Assembly: GCF_030867095.1 (NCBI RefSeq)
Contig: NC_081833.1
Coordinates: forward strand, 71,863,395-71,927,394
Origin: Alligator mississippiensis
Taxonomy: Eukaryota; Chordata; Crocodylia; Alligatoridae
DNA length: 64,000 nucleotides
Direction of reading: 5' to 3'
Positions 1-13,257 of the stretch are shown here, in pieces; the first letter of the stretch is position 1, and each line of letters starts with the position of its first letter. The translations under genes were made by a program, and so were the position numbers. The notes below the pieces were generated by a model. It was not told the origin of the DNA and ran no database searches. It saw only the letters and a program-made list of their open reading frames with translations.

Positions 1-565
1 TAAGGCTTCTATCAAGTACAGCCAGCTCTCCTGGACCCCTCTCCCCCTCAGACTGGTTTCCCAGGGGACCCTGCCCATGAGTTCCCCAAGTGAGTCAGTC
101 TGCTTTTCCAAAGTCCAAGGTCCTTACTCTGCTGCTCTCCATCCTTCCTTTCCTCAGATCCTGAACTCAATCATCTTGTGGTCACTGCTGCCCAAGTTGC
201 CATCCACTACTGCATTCCCCACCAATTCTTCTGTTTGTGAGCAGCAGGTCAAAAAGAGCATGGCTCCTAGTTGGCTGCTCCAGCATTTGCACCAGGAAGG
301 TGTCCCCAGTAGTCTCCAAAAACTTTGATTGCCTGTGCACTGCTGTATTGCCCTCCCAGCAGATGTCAGGGTGATTGAAGTCCCCCATGAGAGTCAGGGC
401 CTGTGATTGGGAAGCTTCCAGTAGATGTCTGAAGAAAGTTTCATCCACCACTTACTCCTGGTCTGGTGGTCTGTAGCAGACCCCCAGCACCACATCCCCC
501 TTGTTGCTCTCCCCTCTGACTCTAACCCAGAGACTCTCAACAGGCCTGTCTCCAGTCCCTGAACT
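1..565 (-). mobile_element. CR1 LINE fragment, endonuclease region of ORF2
   Basis: The minus strand encodes VRVRGESNKGDVVLGVCYRP followed by a stop (TAA, 454-452), then [19 protein letters not shown] and [16 protein letters not shown]. These are hallmarks of the apurinic endonuclease domain of CR1 retrotransposons. The fragment runs off the left edge of the window. At least the one nonsense codon shows it is dead. CR1 is the dominant LINE of crocodilians, turtles and birds. Confidence 0.85.
182..451 (-). pseudogene. broken CR1 ORF2 endonuclease segment
   Basis: An open stretch of about 90 residues holds the [10 protein letters not shown] motif (metal-binding Asp and His region of the endonuclease). 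It is bounded on its 5' side by the TAA at 454-452, where an intact CR1 would read through. It is a relic, not an active gene. Confidence 0.75.
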
Positions 566-2195
566 TTCTTCAGAGGAAGGAAACGGTGATGTTAGCATTG
601 GTAAGTGTCAGACTGATCCTCATTGGTAAATACAAAATAATTACATAGCATAATTGAAAGGAAGCTCTCAGGTACCAATTAAACCCAAACATGGTGCATC
701 AGACCATGTAGTATTAGGGTGTCTTGTTTGATATATATCTAGTATATGCTAATCCTTTAAAAAGCCTGTAACTTCCTACTGTTGTTACCATCAGCAAAGT
801 GATTTCAGTGGTATCAAGACAATTAAAAAGCTGCTATACTTCAGTGGAACCATCCTTAGACATTTTTCTATGCAACTGCAATTTGATCCTGTAATAGCGG
901 TGGATCAACAGACTACTGTAAACTAGAAACATTTCTCACAGACCCCCTCATACTCTGTCACAAACCTATCCATGGGGAACCCCCAAAACCCTAAGTTTCC
1001 CCCCATGCTTGCCCAAGGAACAGACCAAAATGTGTCCTGGGATAACTCCTTACCTCCCGCCCCATCCCACCCCATAAGCTTCAGCTCCACTGCCCTTATA
1101 CCAGACCTCACAGCTGCAGCAAGGGAAACTCTGCCAGCTCTTGAGTGGCTTCCCCCTTGGGTTATAAAAGAAAATTTAGGTCCCCCTTCTAGGGGCAATG
1201 GCTAGTCTGGAATCTCACTCACCCAGAGTTCACTCTTTCCATGGACAACCAGTGAGGGGACAAAACCCCCCCAAAGGAATGATTATGTAGAAATGTATGC
1301 AAGCAAAACTAATCAGAAGTTTGAAGAAAGAAAAACAAGTAGTTTCTTACCCTCTCACCTGGATACACCCTAGCCCTCCTGAGAGGCCTGTTCATATTTT
1401 TAGAGATCAGCTTTCCCACTGATTCCACCAGCCCTGGCTGCTGGGGCCTTGGCCTGGGAGAAATCCAAGAGACCCCTATCCTAGCTAATCCCTAAAAAAA
1501 GCTTCCAAACCAGCCTGCCTCCCTCCATCAACATTATTATACTTGTTCACGAGTCACCAGAAACCTCCAGAAATGTCTTTCCCTGGGACACCTGGCATTC
1601 CCCTAGCCGAATGGGTCATTTCTCACAAGTGTCTTCACAATAGGAGCTGATTTTCTCTATTTCCTCAGATAATGCCTTGGGTGCCAAACCCAACAGTGTT
1701 CCCTTCTGCCTGCGTCTCGGAGTGGTAACTGTCCTTAAATAAGCATCCATCAGTCCCTGGACTAAATCAGGCCCCAAATCATAGAAATTTATACAGCCAA
1801 CATAACATAATCCATAGAGACGTGTGACAAATGTCTAGAGCAACATATTGGCTTTGGCAAGTAGACTACACATGCTATACCAGGGAAATGAAACACAATA
1901 AAAAAAACAAAAACCACACATTCATTGCACCCTACAACCCTTAAAACTTAACAGGGTTTGTGACACCCTTATTATCCAACTTTTAATTGAAAATACAATC
2001 TACCAAACAGCAGCCTCACAGACCCCTCTGAGAACCACAGCTGAAAGGGAATGAGTGCCCCAATCACCCTTTCCCCCAGTCGGGTCCTAAACCTGTTGCT
2101 GTCTGCACAACAAGTAAGATATTGGCATCAGCAGCGTAATTACTCACTAGGTTTTATCAATTGCAGGAACTATCCTTAATAAGGAGTTAATAGGA
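566..2195. other. gene-free stretch
   Basis: No open frame with family signatures, no RNA gene and no clear transposon end was seen. The DNA alternates between C-rich and AT-rich segments. Confidence 0.5.
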
Positions 2196-2751
2196 AAGGC
2201 TAGGTATAGACATTCAAAAAGCCTGAGGCAGACACTCTAAGTATCACACTTCACTCAAAGTGCACTAGGTTAGGTCAGGAGCAAACAGAACAAATGTTTG
2301 CCTTTCAGTTGGGGAGGGGGAATTGGGAGCAGAGGGAAGTATGGGAATAGGTCTCCTGCCATGTGGGCCTGCCCCCCCAGACCCAAGCCAGCAAGCTAGG
2401 GGGCAGCATGCACAGCTGGGGGGGGGCTCTGTTTCCTGTCCCCACACCAGCCAGCCAGGCAGGGAGGAGATAGAAACTTTTCTGTCTCCATTTGGGACAG
2501 CCCGAGGGTGGGGCTAGGCTGATGCTCCCCAAAGGAGATGCCTGGGATGCCAGGGATTGTGACCCAGTTTGAGTTGCAAGGGGATCTGGTGCAGATAAAG
2601 CTCTCTAACCTAAAGCACTTTAGATCTACCTTAGACTGGGATCCACCATTTTAAAGTGGCCTACGTGCAGTGAACGTCTGCTCGGTTATGGGTGTAGGGC
2701 ATTCTCCGAGCGCTTGTTATGCAATGAGCACAACATCTGTACCTGGCCTTA
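2196..2751. mobile_element. MITE with long imperfect terminal inverted repeats
   Basis: The left end AAGGCTAGGTATAGACATT matches the inverted right end AAGGCCAGGTACAGATGTT. A second inner pair (AAAGTGCACTAGGTTAGG near 2257 and inverted AAAGTGCTTTAGGTTAGAG near 2612) has the same orientation. There is no coding capacity, and no certain target duplication. The left end also resembles that of the element at 6394. Confidence 0.6.
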
Positions 2752-3075
2752 GTCCCTATGGGCCTATTTGCACGTACTCTGGGATGGGAGGGGCACTTTA
2801 ATTAGATGGCTCTCAGGATCCGGTCTTATTAAAGCGCCTGCAGCGTCTCGGGCATTCAGCATCCCATGCTTCAAAATGGCAGTGGGGGCACTTTAACTAA
2901 AGCTCAGAGCCCCCACTGCCATTTTGAATCATGGGGATGTTGAAAACACAAGATGCCAAGGCTGCTGGAGCATGCTAATTGGCATGTTCCAGCAGACTTG
3001 ATTAATCGAGTCTGCTCCCACGCATGCTAATTAGAATGTGTTGGAACAGGTGTTGGGTATGCGTGTAGGTGCTCT
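2752..3075. mobile_element. palindromic MITE-like element
   Basis: The stretch has a strong internal palindrome: the left arm 2860-2889 and right arm 2909-2939 pair with only a few mismatches around a 19-base loop. CATGCTAATT and AATTAGCATG-type motifs lie on the right flank. Its borders are uncertain. Confidence 0.5.
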
Positions 3076-5163
3076 ATACAACCAGTTCTTAGTTTCTCCG
3101 TTAAGGGGCCAAGAATCTGTTCCCCAGCTTTTCTGGTCTTGTACTAAGCACAGAGGAGAACATACGCACTTCCTCGAATCCTCAACACCACACTGTTACC
3201 CGGTATAAATCAGCATACTTCAGAACAGAGGCATCTGCAGTAGAAGCCATAGTGCCAATTCAGCACCAGTGGAGGACTCCTGAAAGAGGATTCATCTGGG
3301 AGTTTGCTAATCTGCCTTTACCGGTGATTGTGTCTGGACTGGTACCTGGTCTAAGGAAGCTCACAAACAGCTGTTGTATCAAGGGGCCTTTGCAGGTGTG
3401 AACAGTTATCTGCTGTAAACTGGATGGACATTACAGGCTCGTGTTATCAAGTGCTACGCAATAAACAACGGCTTTTAGTTGCCATAATAATGAACTAGGT
3501 TGAAACCAGGGACCTAGGGCAGAATCCCATGATAAGCTTCTCAGAGGCTTTTCAGTGCTAATCCATGATTTGTTAGGTTTAATATCTTAGCTGGCTATTT
3601 CAGATGACATATTGCTGAATCTTGGCATTCTACAGGTATTTTATCAGTCCAGATACAGATTTATTTCAAAAGGGAGAGCATGTAAATTGATTTTGTCATT
3701 TATTAGTTATAAGGTGGCAAAAAAGTGTTTTTTAAATAGTTTCAGATGCTCTAAATAATAAAAAGCCTTGGGGGGGGAAGCACCTTGGATTTAACTCAAT
3801 AATGTTCCAGACACACAGCCCTTCATGTGGACTGATTCTTTTTGCTACAATAGCAATAAATTAGCCTTGATTGGGGTTTTCAAAAAACAGCTATATAGCA
3901 AAGGTATTTGTCTCATTTTTTTATGGCTAGTAAATGGGAAATGCATTTCCATACTTTTTGCGGTCAAGTGCCTTGGAGCCAAATGGACTAGCAGAGACAT
4001 TGTTAATAACTCAAAGAAACTATCTACACCATAGCTAGGGGAGCAATTTTGTCTAATTTAAAGAAGCATGCATGGATTTCTTCGCATGTAAAATAAGTAC
4101 GTTGGAGTACCTCTGCACAGAGGATCATCCATCTGAGATCGAAACAAGAACATTAGACCTTCCTACCCGGCTGCAAGTTCCATAAAAGGAAGTCTTGACT
4201 TTGTTTCAGGGATGTAAATCTAGCATAAAATGAACAAGGGAATATCACTTGTACTGATTTGGTTTCAATGGTAGGACAAACAGGAAACCAGAGTGTTTTT
4301 TTGTTTTATGAGCCACATTTTTACACATTAACAGCACAGCATTTAAGATGGAATGAGCAACTGAATCCAATTGCCGTTTGTAATGAAAAAGGCAGCCTTG
4401 GTCCTGTCCTATTTTAGGGGTACATCCCCAGTATTTGGAGTGCCAAACTGAACTCCTGTACCAGAGCCTAATTCCTATGAACAGCAACAAGAATCACACT
4501 GCTTTACACTAGGGATGAGTTTTGTTCCCAGAGAAATATCATATTAGCCCTGTTTCTGCCCAGACCTCGGGTAACTGCATTCTGGCCCAAGAAATGCATT
4601 TCACTCACAAGATTCTCAGACAACTTACGTAAAGAGAAAAAAAAATATATGCACAAAATAAGACTTCTTTCAACATGGAAATTAGAGATTTTTTTAATAA
4701 GATTTTTAAAATTAGGAATTTTTTAATAAGAGGAGTGAGGGCCCACAAAAGCCTTCCAATAAAAGGAATGGGGGCAACTCCCACACCGCCTAATTTTAGG
4801 AAGGACATTGATCATATGACAGGACTGCCTATGATAGCAAGGAACTGGACTTTGTAATGCAGAGGTCCCTTTTTGGTTCACGTGGCTAAGCCAATGCAGA
4901 TGATTTTGACAATGTGCTTATTATGTACCTCCAGCTTGGATAACATGTCAAAAATGCTTGCATGAGTATATCAGTGCTATCAACAGTAAATAAAAGAAAC
5001 AAATTCCTATGTTAAAAGTTGTGAGGATGGACAGGATGATACAAACACACACAGGAGGCCCCAACAACAAAAAAGGACTTACAAATCAACCCTCAGGTGG
5101 TGCAACTCAGTGTAGTTCCACTGACTTTGCTGGTAGCAGTACCATGTAATTTGACACAGTCTC
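3076..5163. other. gene-free stretch
   Basis: AT-rich sequence with no recognisable gene, RNA or transposon end. The open frames are short and without family motifs. Confidence 0.5.
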
Positions 5164-5237
5164 TAAGGCCATGCCTAAACCAACACAACTACTGCAAATT
5201 CCACTGGGACCAATCCTATTGGTATAGGCAAGGCTTA
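5164..5237. mobile_element. 74-bp miniature inverted-repeat element
   Basis: The left end TAAGGCCATGCCTAAACC pairs with the inverted right end TAAGCCTTGCCTATACC. The short interior has no coding capacity. It may be an internally deleted relative of the TAAGGCC-type elements at 2196 and 6394. Confidence 0.5.
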
Positions 5238-6393
5238 TTTTGACTCAACAGCTTTAAAAATGCAAAAGAAAAGCAGATAAAAACTCCTCAGTTTAGGACT
5301 AAAGTGATGACAGTGGTGGTAGAAGGAGAAATTACAGATTTTAAGCACGTGCCCCTTCACTAATACCAAACAGCTTTCTGTAATGCTGCCTATGTGACAA
5401 ACTTCTCAGTTTCATCCCATTACTGTCAATGGGATTGATTCCATAGCATGAGCAATGATACCACTAGGGACATCAATGTCCTTTCATTTCATTTATGTAA
5501 TGGATTGAAGCAGAGGAGTTGATTTGTAAGAAGTACAGTAGAGAAACACCTTGGTTTTCAGGATACTAAAGGGTAGCCTGCAGCATGGATCTGATATCTA
5601 TAATCTCTGACAGCTTCTGCCGTGATACATTGGGGAGGTCTTACCAAGTGACAGCTCAGGGTTCATCTTCCAGTGCGGCCAAGCTTTGTGATGTGATCTG
5701 CACGTGAGCACAGAGGAATATTTCCTGATGATTAGGAATAAAGCAGCTGGTTCAGTGATACTGTAACACTGAAGAGTCACACAGACAAACTGGAGGAAAG
5801 AGTACATATTTGCTCTGGAGGGGGGAAGTCAAGCCCACTACTGATTTTGGACCTAACATTAAAAGGGACAAGAGACTCCAAGGAAAGTGCTGAATACCCT
5901 AAAATCCCCTTGAATTCAGGCATTATATAAGTTAGTAGATACGAGAGAAAGCTGCCCTATTTTCTACAAATTGAGAGGAAAAAAATATCCATACATGGGA
6001 GTAATGAAAGCTCATTTCAAAAGAATGGAATAAAACCTCTCCAATGACATGCCTGTTGCCCCAGTAAATAGTATGTATGGTAAATATTCTCTTCCTACCT
6101 TTGGCGCTATTCATTTTAAAGCCACCTTTATTGGTGAACTGGAAAAATGTAAGCACTGTTGTGCACTTAGAACCAATGAAGAATGAAGGAAGACTAAGAG
6201 CAATTAACAGCAGCAGTAATGAGCAAAGATTGCTCCGCCTTCTCCCTTAACAAACTATCATTGAAGCTCTTTTAAAATAAAACTACTGTACATGACATTT
6301 CTGCTTCAGAATTCACTACTTCATTACTGGAATTCTAATCCACCTTTCAGCCCCACAACCCCAACTGTCCCACTCACCAGACCGCTGCTAAAC
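5238..6393. other. gene-free stretch
   Basis: Nothing recognisable was seen on either strand. Confidence 0.45.
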
Positions 6394-7045
6394 TAAGGCC
6401 ACATATAGACATTCATTTTCTCTTGGGAGGGTCAATGCCCTTCCACAAACCAGGAGTGTACAAATATTCAGGATTTTTCTCCCAGAGCAAAAATGGCTGC
6501 TCCAGGAGAAAAAAAACAACTTGGGAACAATCAGGTTTAAATCACTCCCAGGAGAGTTTCTCCCAGGACAGTGAATGTCTGTGTATCTTCCCTTTTGAGA
6601 GAGACAGCACAGTCCTCCAGTATCCCAATATGCTGTGCTCTTTTTCCCCTGCCCCTTTTCCTCCCTCCCCATCCCAGGAGACTGTATCTCTTGTTGGACT
6701 CTACTGCTCCAGCCAAGCAGGGAGCAGAACACAGCCCCTTCACAATCCCCACATTGTAATGCAGAAACACAGGGTGATCCTGAGCAGTCTGGGTCAGCCA
6801 ATCAGGGCTGGCCTGTGCACCACTGCCATTTGTCTCCAGACAGATGGAGGAAGCTTGCAGAGTACACTGAGATGTGTGTATAGCACCCCCCCCCCCCCCG
6901 AGCGGTGCAGTCAGCACAAGCTCTCTGCTTTTAAGGGGCACATCATCCAAATGTCTGTTCAGGCATCTGTGGTTAGGTTTTTCTACCAGGAGAACAAACT
7001 CGAAAGAATTCTCCCAGAACAATTGACTGTGTGTATGCACCCTCA
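6394..7045. mobile_element. MITE-like element with divergent terminal inverted repeats
   Basis: The left end TAAGGCCACATATAGACATT followed by TTTTCTCTTGGGAG pairs loosely with the inverted right end AGGGTGCATACACACAGTC followed by TTGTTCTGGGAG. The open frames inside (up to about 216 codons on the plus strand) have no family signature and overlap on both strands, so I treat them as chance. A C13-15 run lies near 6885-6899. Confidence 0.5.
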
Positions 7046-9003
7046 ATCCCCTGTCAATGCTTTAGAAAACTGATACATCTAGTACCAAGGGGAAGCAAAA
7101 TAAGTATATGGTGAAGAAGAGATGATCATGCTCATTACCATGCAATATCATTAAGCCCCAGAGGCCAGTAATTATGCAGCCAAGTTTAGCATTACAGGTC
7201 ATGTGGTTTTAGAGTTTGGTAGCAACACTTTTAGTTCTTCCTGTGATGTCCCATCCCCCTTCTGACATGCCAGGATGCCAACCTCAACATTTCCTATCCC
7301 GAGGCTGGCAGGAGGAACAACAGTTCCTGCCCTCCTGGAAAGCAGGAAAATTGATCCAAGTGCAGGGAGTTAGTTCCAGAGCACAGAAGAACAAGACAAG
7401 CCCAGCTGGGGTGCTAGGAAGAAGAGCTCTAGCAATAAGAAGAAGAGTTGGGAAAAGGCCTATTAGTTTACTCTAGAAAATTGGCTTACTTCTAATCTCA
7501 CTTCATGTTCACTTGGGTCTATAACCAAAGCAAACTTGATGCTGTGAAGAAATCCCTCTCTCCCTGCCCTGCCTTGGGACAGCCCAGTCAGCCCTCCTCT
7601 TTCAAACTGTGGTGCTGTTAGTTCAGCCTGTAAAAAGATCCTGAGGGGAAGGGAGCTTGCTTGCTTCCTCTGGGGCTGGAGAGGACCTCCCTCCCATCCC
7701 CTCTTTTGGTGTCCAGACCCTTTAACTTAAGCTTCCCTCCAAGGAAACCTACAGAGCCACTTCGGTGACTCTAGCCCCTTCACCAGGGGTTGCGAACCCC
7801 TTTTGAAGTGATTGGTCTGCAATAGCAGAGTTCAAATAATGCCTGTTTCTGGTTGAGTCCAAGTTATGATGTCAGAAAAGTTATTTAAGGGTCAGGCCAC
7901 CAGCATTCCCTCAAAGATGCATAGCATGTGCAGCTGCATAGGCGCACGTGGCAATGCGGAATGACTGCGCCTGTGCAGTGGCACACTCCGTGCAGTTTTC
8001 AGGCAATGCTGAAGCCCACTGGGTCTAGGAGGTCACTCCCTCTTCCTCTGCCAGGCTTTCTGGAACAGACACAAACCCTGAACCACCAGAGTGAGTCTCT
8101 CTGGATGAACCAGTGAGTACACCTGAAAATTAGGTAGTAGATAGAACTGAGTAATTTAGACAGGTATTAAAAAGGCCGTTGAGCCCAGGTGTTTTTAGAC
8201 TCAACATATTTTGATTGCTCAACGTGCTCTCTCTTAACTGCCATTATTATACCCTCTTCCCCACACTCTCCCCCTGATCAACAAAGACCCACCTGGCTCA
8301 GCATGACTACCTGGTTATCTGTGTTGGGGAGAGATCGGCATTTTTCGCTCCCTTTGCTAAGCTGGCTAAGGTGGGCTTGGCTATTTACTTTTCTCTGGTA
8401 TAGGAGGCTACCTTTGGATGCTTCAGGGTGAAAGAAGCACCCCGAAATACTGCTGTTGGCAAAGCACCCCTCAAGGCTTCCAGAGTCTGTGTACCCCGGG
8501 CTGTGCAGAGCCCTAACAAAGATCAGTGTCTGGGTGGTGGCAGCATTACCGCAGGCTTGCAGGAGGTTTCCAGGAAGGGGGACGGCTGGATGTAGGCTCC
8601 CCGAGGGAGACTCCCAGAGCGTGGATTTTGGCATGGCACAGTGAGGTAGGTGGCTCAGCATATTAGTGCCACGTACTGTCCCGCCACAGATGCCACGTGT
8701 CCAACTGTGGAAGCTGCAGAATCCTTAAAGCTGTATTACCTTTATTATGAATACATGTAGGATATGCTTAAAATCTGGCCAGGTGAGAGAATCCATACTA
8801 AGAGACCTGTCACAGCCCTTAGAATTATTCCTTCCTTTAGTGGAAGAATCTTATTGAAAGCAAAATGATTTTCTACAAGCCTGAAGTATTTTAACAAAGA
8901 TAACAGCTTTTTCCTTCCAAACAGCTGTATTCATTCATATATAAAAATTGATTTTCACCTCAAAACCCAACCTACTTCGTACGAGAAATTGTACCTCCTA
9001 ATG
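7046..9003. other. gene-free stretch
   Basis: No gene was recognised. A hAT-like end (CAGGGGTTGCGAACCCCTTT) lies near 7781 without a partner that I could find. The GC-richer part at 8300-8700 resembles a retroelement remnant but shows no diagnostic motif. Confidence 0.4.
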
Positions 9004-9028
9004 CACGCTCTCTCTCTCTCTCTCTCTT
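9004..9028. repeat. (TC)n microsatellite
   Basis: About 11 CT dinucleotides in a row, ending in TTTCTG. Confidence 0.9.
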
Positions 9029-11945
9029 TCTGACCATGGAAAAAGAAGCAGCATGGCTCTACAAAACTATTGGAAAACGTCCCCCTCCTCATCCCTAATG
9101 ATTCTGCATACATTTTTGACCATAGCTATTCAAAGCCTGGCACCAAACACAGACGTTACATAAATACATTCAACCCTAAGACTGCCTAGAAAAAATACCA
9201 TTTAATGATGTCACTCTCTTTCTCTCACACCCACCACACATTTGCTATAACTTTAATGCCTCATTTTTTATTTAGACTGGCAAGCACAAAGTGGTAGACC
9301 CTTTCTCTTACTCTTTCCCACCACTAACAATCATGTGAGCAGGTGATTAAGTCCATCACCTGCAGATTCAGGCATTAACATCTATCTACTGTAACTGCTG
9401 GTACAAGCACTGGCAAAGTGCTAGGCAAGTTCAAGTCCTCACTGAAAGTCAACTCTTTATTTAAAATGTTCTTTTGTTCATATTACTGTGTGGCCAGGCA
9501 TAGAAGCAAAATCAAAGTTTCCCAAACACTTCCACTGTGCACCTATTTACAGAGGGAATAGATCTTTTTCTCCTCCTAGTAAGCAAACAGCTTGTGCCAT
9601 GATGCAATTCTTTATAAACACTGTAACTTAAAGCAAGTTCCTCATCAAGCTAAAGTGCTTGCAAAACTTTAGACTTATGCTGCTTTTTCTCAGGGAAAAT
9701 ATTTAAGCCCTTTAATGCTTCTTGGTTAAAAATAAAATGGGACTAATTAATCCCTTCTCCCCCACTCCCATCCACCCCAAATATAAATCATCTGTTTCAG
9801 GCTAACAACAGGAACATGAAGAAAGAGTATAGTAATAAAAAGTAATGTTAAAACCTTTGTAAAAAATGGGTTTTGGAATCAGAAATTGAAATGGACCCTT
9901 CATTTTGGCAATGCTAGCAGATGCCATTCCAATGTAAGAAAAAACTGAATTAATTTAAACAGGTTTTTAACAGAGATCTAGAGTCCTGAAATCTGGGCAA
10001 CGTCTTATTAGGCAAAACTGACTCACGCACACTTTTATAATGTATAAAAATAGATAAATCACACACATTCTATAAACACATATATTCATATTAAATGATA
10101 TATGTCCTCCATCCCAGATGTTCAGATTCCAGGAGACATCCACAGCCATTTTACATGTTGAACTGACCAGAATGGACAGCGTTGCCCGTGTGGTAAAAAA
10201 GAAGTAAATCGAGAAAGACGTGTACCATCAACGTAAGTCATAGTAGTATGAACACATCATACTGAAACCAAGTTTAAATCATACATCATTGGAGTTCCCA
10301 TAACAGAAGGATCAAGTCCTAAAGCCCAGTTCTGTAAAGTACTAAAGACCCCCAACTCCTGCAGATTTGAACAGAGGTGACATTTTCCAAAGGGAGCAGC
10401 GTCCAAATATTTTTTTATTTAGCTGTATAAATAAGCAGCTAGATCTTCAGAAATGCTAAACATCCAGCTGCTACAATTGTTCTCAGTAAACACTAATAAT
10501 TTGAGGTGAAGGGAGGAGAAAATGGATAGAGGAAGGGCAAGAAAGAGGCAGGTTACTTACCTTGCAACTATGGTTTGATATGCTTTGTTCATATAGGACC
10601 CTTGAGGTGCAGATGAAGTCTACATTCAGAGCCTTTAGTCACCAATGTCTGTTGGAAAGTACATATCCTCTGCATGCCTCATTGACCCCTCATCCAACTC
10701 ACTGAACACCAACTACTGCTCAATTCCAAATTCAGTGCTAAGCCAGGACTCAGCAACATCTGCTGGGTCTCTCCCAGGTGTTTTAACATTTTCCTGCACT
10801 CCTAACCCCAGCAGAAAAAAACAGTTTTACAGTTTAATAACTATTTTCTTGCCCTGTTAGCAATGACATTTACGCTACACTGTCAACCAGCTTGGTCAAT
10901 GGGCAAGTACTTGCCCCACCATTGGCCAGAAACAGGATCTGACATTACTGCTCAATAAATGATTCAAAAGGTCTGAGTACTTGTTCACAAAGGACTGAAA
11001 TTCCACAACTGGGAATAAGCAGAAGACAATGAAAGAACATACAACATCTCTTCATGAACTTTACAGTGTTTCCTGGCTCGTGTTCAACAGTTCAAGTTAC
11101 TAAGTGGCAGAGAAAAAGCTATCTTTTTGGCACATACCCTCTGGCATACACACAAAAATTACAATTCAAGCTGAGCAAAGGGACACTTAATTTTTCCTTA
11201 ATGAGTTTGGCAGAACAATTTTCCTGTGCTTCTCTCCCTGCAAGGAGTGTCTTAAAATGATAGCTGATCAAAAACTAACAACATACAAGATACCTGCTGA
11301 CTGCTGTTTTTTTGGAACGATCCTTAAAAACATAATGAAAGCAGCATGGCATAGGCTAGTTGCCATTGCTAATGTGAGGACCAGCTGCTCTCTAAAAGTG
11401 GCTCTGTTCTGAGGGGAATAATGTGTAGTGAATCCAATCTCTCCGTGTTATCGTGTTGAGAAATGCCATTAGCAAAAGCCAAGGGAACAGTTTCTCCATT
11501 TAGCAGATATTTAAAATAGGTTACCAACTCAGAGGGTTGGAACGATTTCTTATCACGGACAAACAAAAGTTCACTTGTACCATCTTGCTCCAGTAGAAAG
11601 GAGAATTGGACACAGGGCTCCCTTCACAAACACGTGGATAGGAAAGAAGAAACTCTACAAAGATTTCTGTAAAAGTCTTCTCCCAGTGGCAGGATCTGGA
11701 ACTTCTGAAAAAAAGCAGGCGTTTTGTACTCTAAATCTGCCAGTATCAGGATCCATTGAAGACATCTGTCTTATTTCACTGGAGACAGTAACATCAAAGA
11801 ACGGTTATTTGTACGTTACATTTCGAAAGACATACAAAACATTTATAGCATAAGAGGTCATTATTTTCTTTACAACAAAATCTAGGTTGTTATAATAAAC
11901 TCTAACTTAAAAACACCATGCACACAATCACAATATCATATGATG
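9029..11945. other. gene-free stretch downstream of MLYCD
   Basis: AT-rich sequence without a recognisable gene, apart from one dispersed repeat near 10551. OSGIN1, the mammalian neighbour in this direction, was looked for and not seen. Confidence 0.45.
10551..10640. repeat. dispersed repeat with GGTTACTTACCTT start
   Basis: The segment GGTTACTTACCTTGCAACTA and the following GTTCATATAGGACCC resemble a repeat widespread in reptile genomes whose copies begin GGTTACTTACCT and GTAACTGTGGTTC. A weaker relative starts near 20663. The class is not known to me, and the match is from memory. Confidence 0.35.
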
Positions 11946-12723
11946 TTTATTATAAATATATTAGAAAAAAAAACCAAAATTAAATCATAAGCAACCACCT
12001 TTTTTCTTCCTTGGAACCCTTTACTATTCCATATTAAGATGTAAATCTGAAAGAGAAAAAACTACAAGCATATTGTTACATACCCCTAGTGCCTTGAGTG
12101 TGCTGGACACTGAACCACAAAGGAAAACTGGTCACAGCAAAATCTCAATGTAGTTTATGCAGGGTTGCAAAAGAAAAGGGATCGCTTGGATCAACAGGCT
12201 TTTACAGAAAAGAGTTGGGGCAAGGGGGACAATCTAACTGAGGAAATGTTGCATGCTGCTGTTTTAATAACTTGTTTGAACAAAAAATGGTCTCCACCTA
12301 GTACTTTTATCTAGTTACTTTGGTATTGATTTCCCTACAGCTGTAATATCAGAGAGCAGCAGAGTTCGTCAATGCTTTTGAAGATGCAGTTTAAAAACAA
12401 CTATATTGATTGCAGTGGCTATGACACAGGCAGAGAACAGTCCCTACAAGTCATTCATTGCTGACTTGTAACCTTACTGAGAGGAGTTTACTCACTCATT
12501 TTACACTCTTCTGGTTCATTTGAACATAAAAATATGGCAATGATTCAACCACAGCATATCTGGCAGTGCAAGCAAAGGAACTCACAACAATTGACAATCG
12601 ATGTAATTTGCACCCTATGATGACTAGAGAACGCAGCTCGTTTCATTAGAAATATTGTCATTTCTCCAGACATCACAAGACATTCTTTTTATTCAAAACA
12701 GAAGCGTTTGCTCTTAACACCGT
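11946..12723 (-). other. MLYCD: likely MLYCD 3' UTR with distal poly(A) signal
   Basis: About 780 bases follow the stop without a recognisable repeat and end at an AATAAA on the minus strand (11951-11946). Mammalian MLYCD has a 3' UTR of several hundred bases, so this distal site is plausible. The extent is inferred; nothing but the hexamer marks the end. Confidence 0.35.
12688..12693 (-). terminator. MLYCD: candidate proximal poly(A) signal of MLYCD
   Basis: A canonical AATAAA reads on the minus strand 30 bases past the stop codon, and TGT-rich sequence follows within about 30 bases. Use of this site would give an unusually short 3' UTR, so it may be a weak or unused site. A second AATAAA lies at 11951-11946. 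Confidence 0.35.
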
Positions 12724-13257
12724 TTAAAGTTTGCTATGTTGCTGAAAGTGTGACACCAAGGAAAGTACCTGCTCTGAGGCTTTTATGTGTTTTGTCCAGA
12801 GATATTCTGCACTGTTACTGACTGTATCCTCTAAGAAGTATCGGTAATTCACCATCATGCCACAGGAGGCAGTAATACCCCGGGGGCTTGTGTCTGCCAT
12901 CCAGTTAATCCGCCACATCACCGCTCCGTTCTGTAGATGAAAGTTTGCTACCGGATTAAGAGCATAACCACGATGCTTCTCTCCATACAGGTACCAAGCA
13001 CAGAGCCTCATAAAAGGCAACTGCAATACATGGACCAGTCTTTCAGATCTCACCCATTCATTGTTAGTTAAGAGCCTCTTTAGAGTTTCAACCGCAGGAC
13101 CTCCTGTGATCTCAGAGATTTCTTGACACTCTGAATCCGTAAACAGTTCATTTCTTCCCAGTTCCTTTGTTTGTGAAGAAAGAAGTCCAATAAGCCACTT
13201 GGTGAATCCAGGGATAGGTGACAGACTAGAAAACACTTTTATCTGAGTAAATTCCCC
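12724..13257 (-). CDS. MLYCD: MLYCD coding exon 5 (catalytic C-terminus, peroxisomal signal)
   Basis: The terminal coding exon gives residues 302-478 and a TAA stop at 12726-12724. The acceptor is GTCTACAG|GGGGAATT. It contains [15 protein letters not shown] (Ser314, matching human Ser329), [39 protein letters not shown] and [17 protein letters not shown] (His408, matching human His423). The last residues are HFQQHSKL, ending in a canonical type 1 peroxisomal signal. The intron before it is 21.5 kb, by far the longest of the gene. Confidence 0.97.
   Translation of the reverse strand, partial: GEFTQIKVFSSLSPIPGFTKWLIGLLSSQTKELGRNELFTDSECQEISEITGGPAVETLKRLLTNNEWVRSERLVHVLQLPFMRLCAWYLYGEKHRGYALNPVANFHLQNGAVMWRINWMADTSPRGITASCGMMVNYRYFLEDTVSNSAEYLWTKHIKASEQVLSLVSHFQQHSKL

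Noticed and set aside
6423-7073. A 216-codon open frame on the plus strand
   Set aside because: It overlaps other frames on both strands inside a MITE-like element and has no recognisable domain.
9004-9028. Short-spaced direct repeats as a CRISPR-like array
   Set aside because: This and the other short repeats are microsatellites; no repeat-spacer structure occurs in the window.
1-12687. OSGIN1, expected next to MLYCD by mammalian synteny
   Set aside because: No exon with its signature was recognised in this part; it probably lies beyond the left edge.
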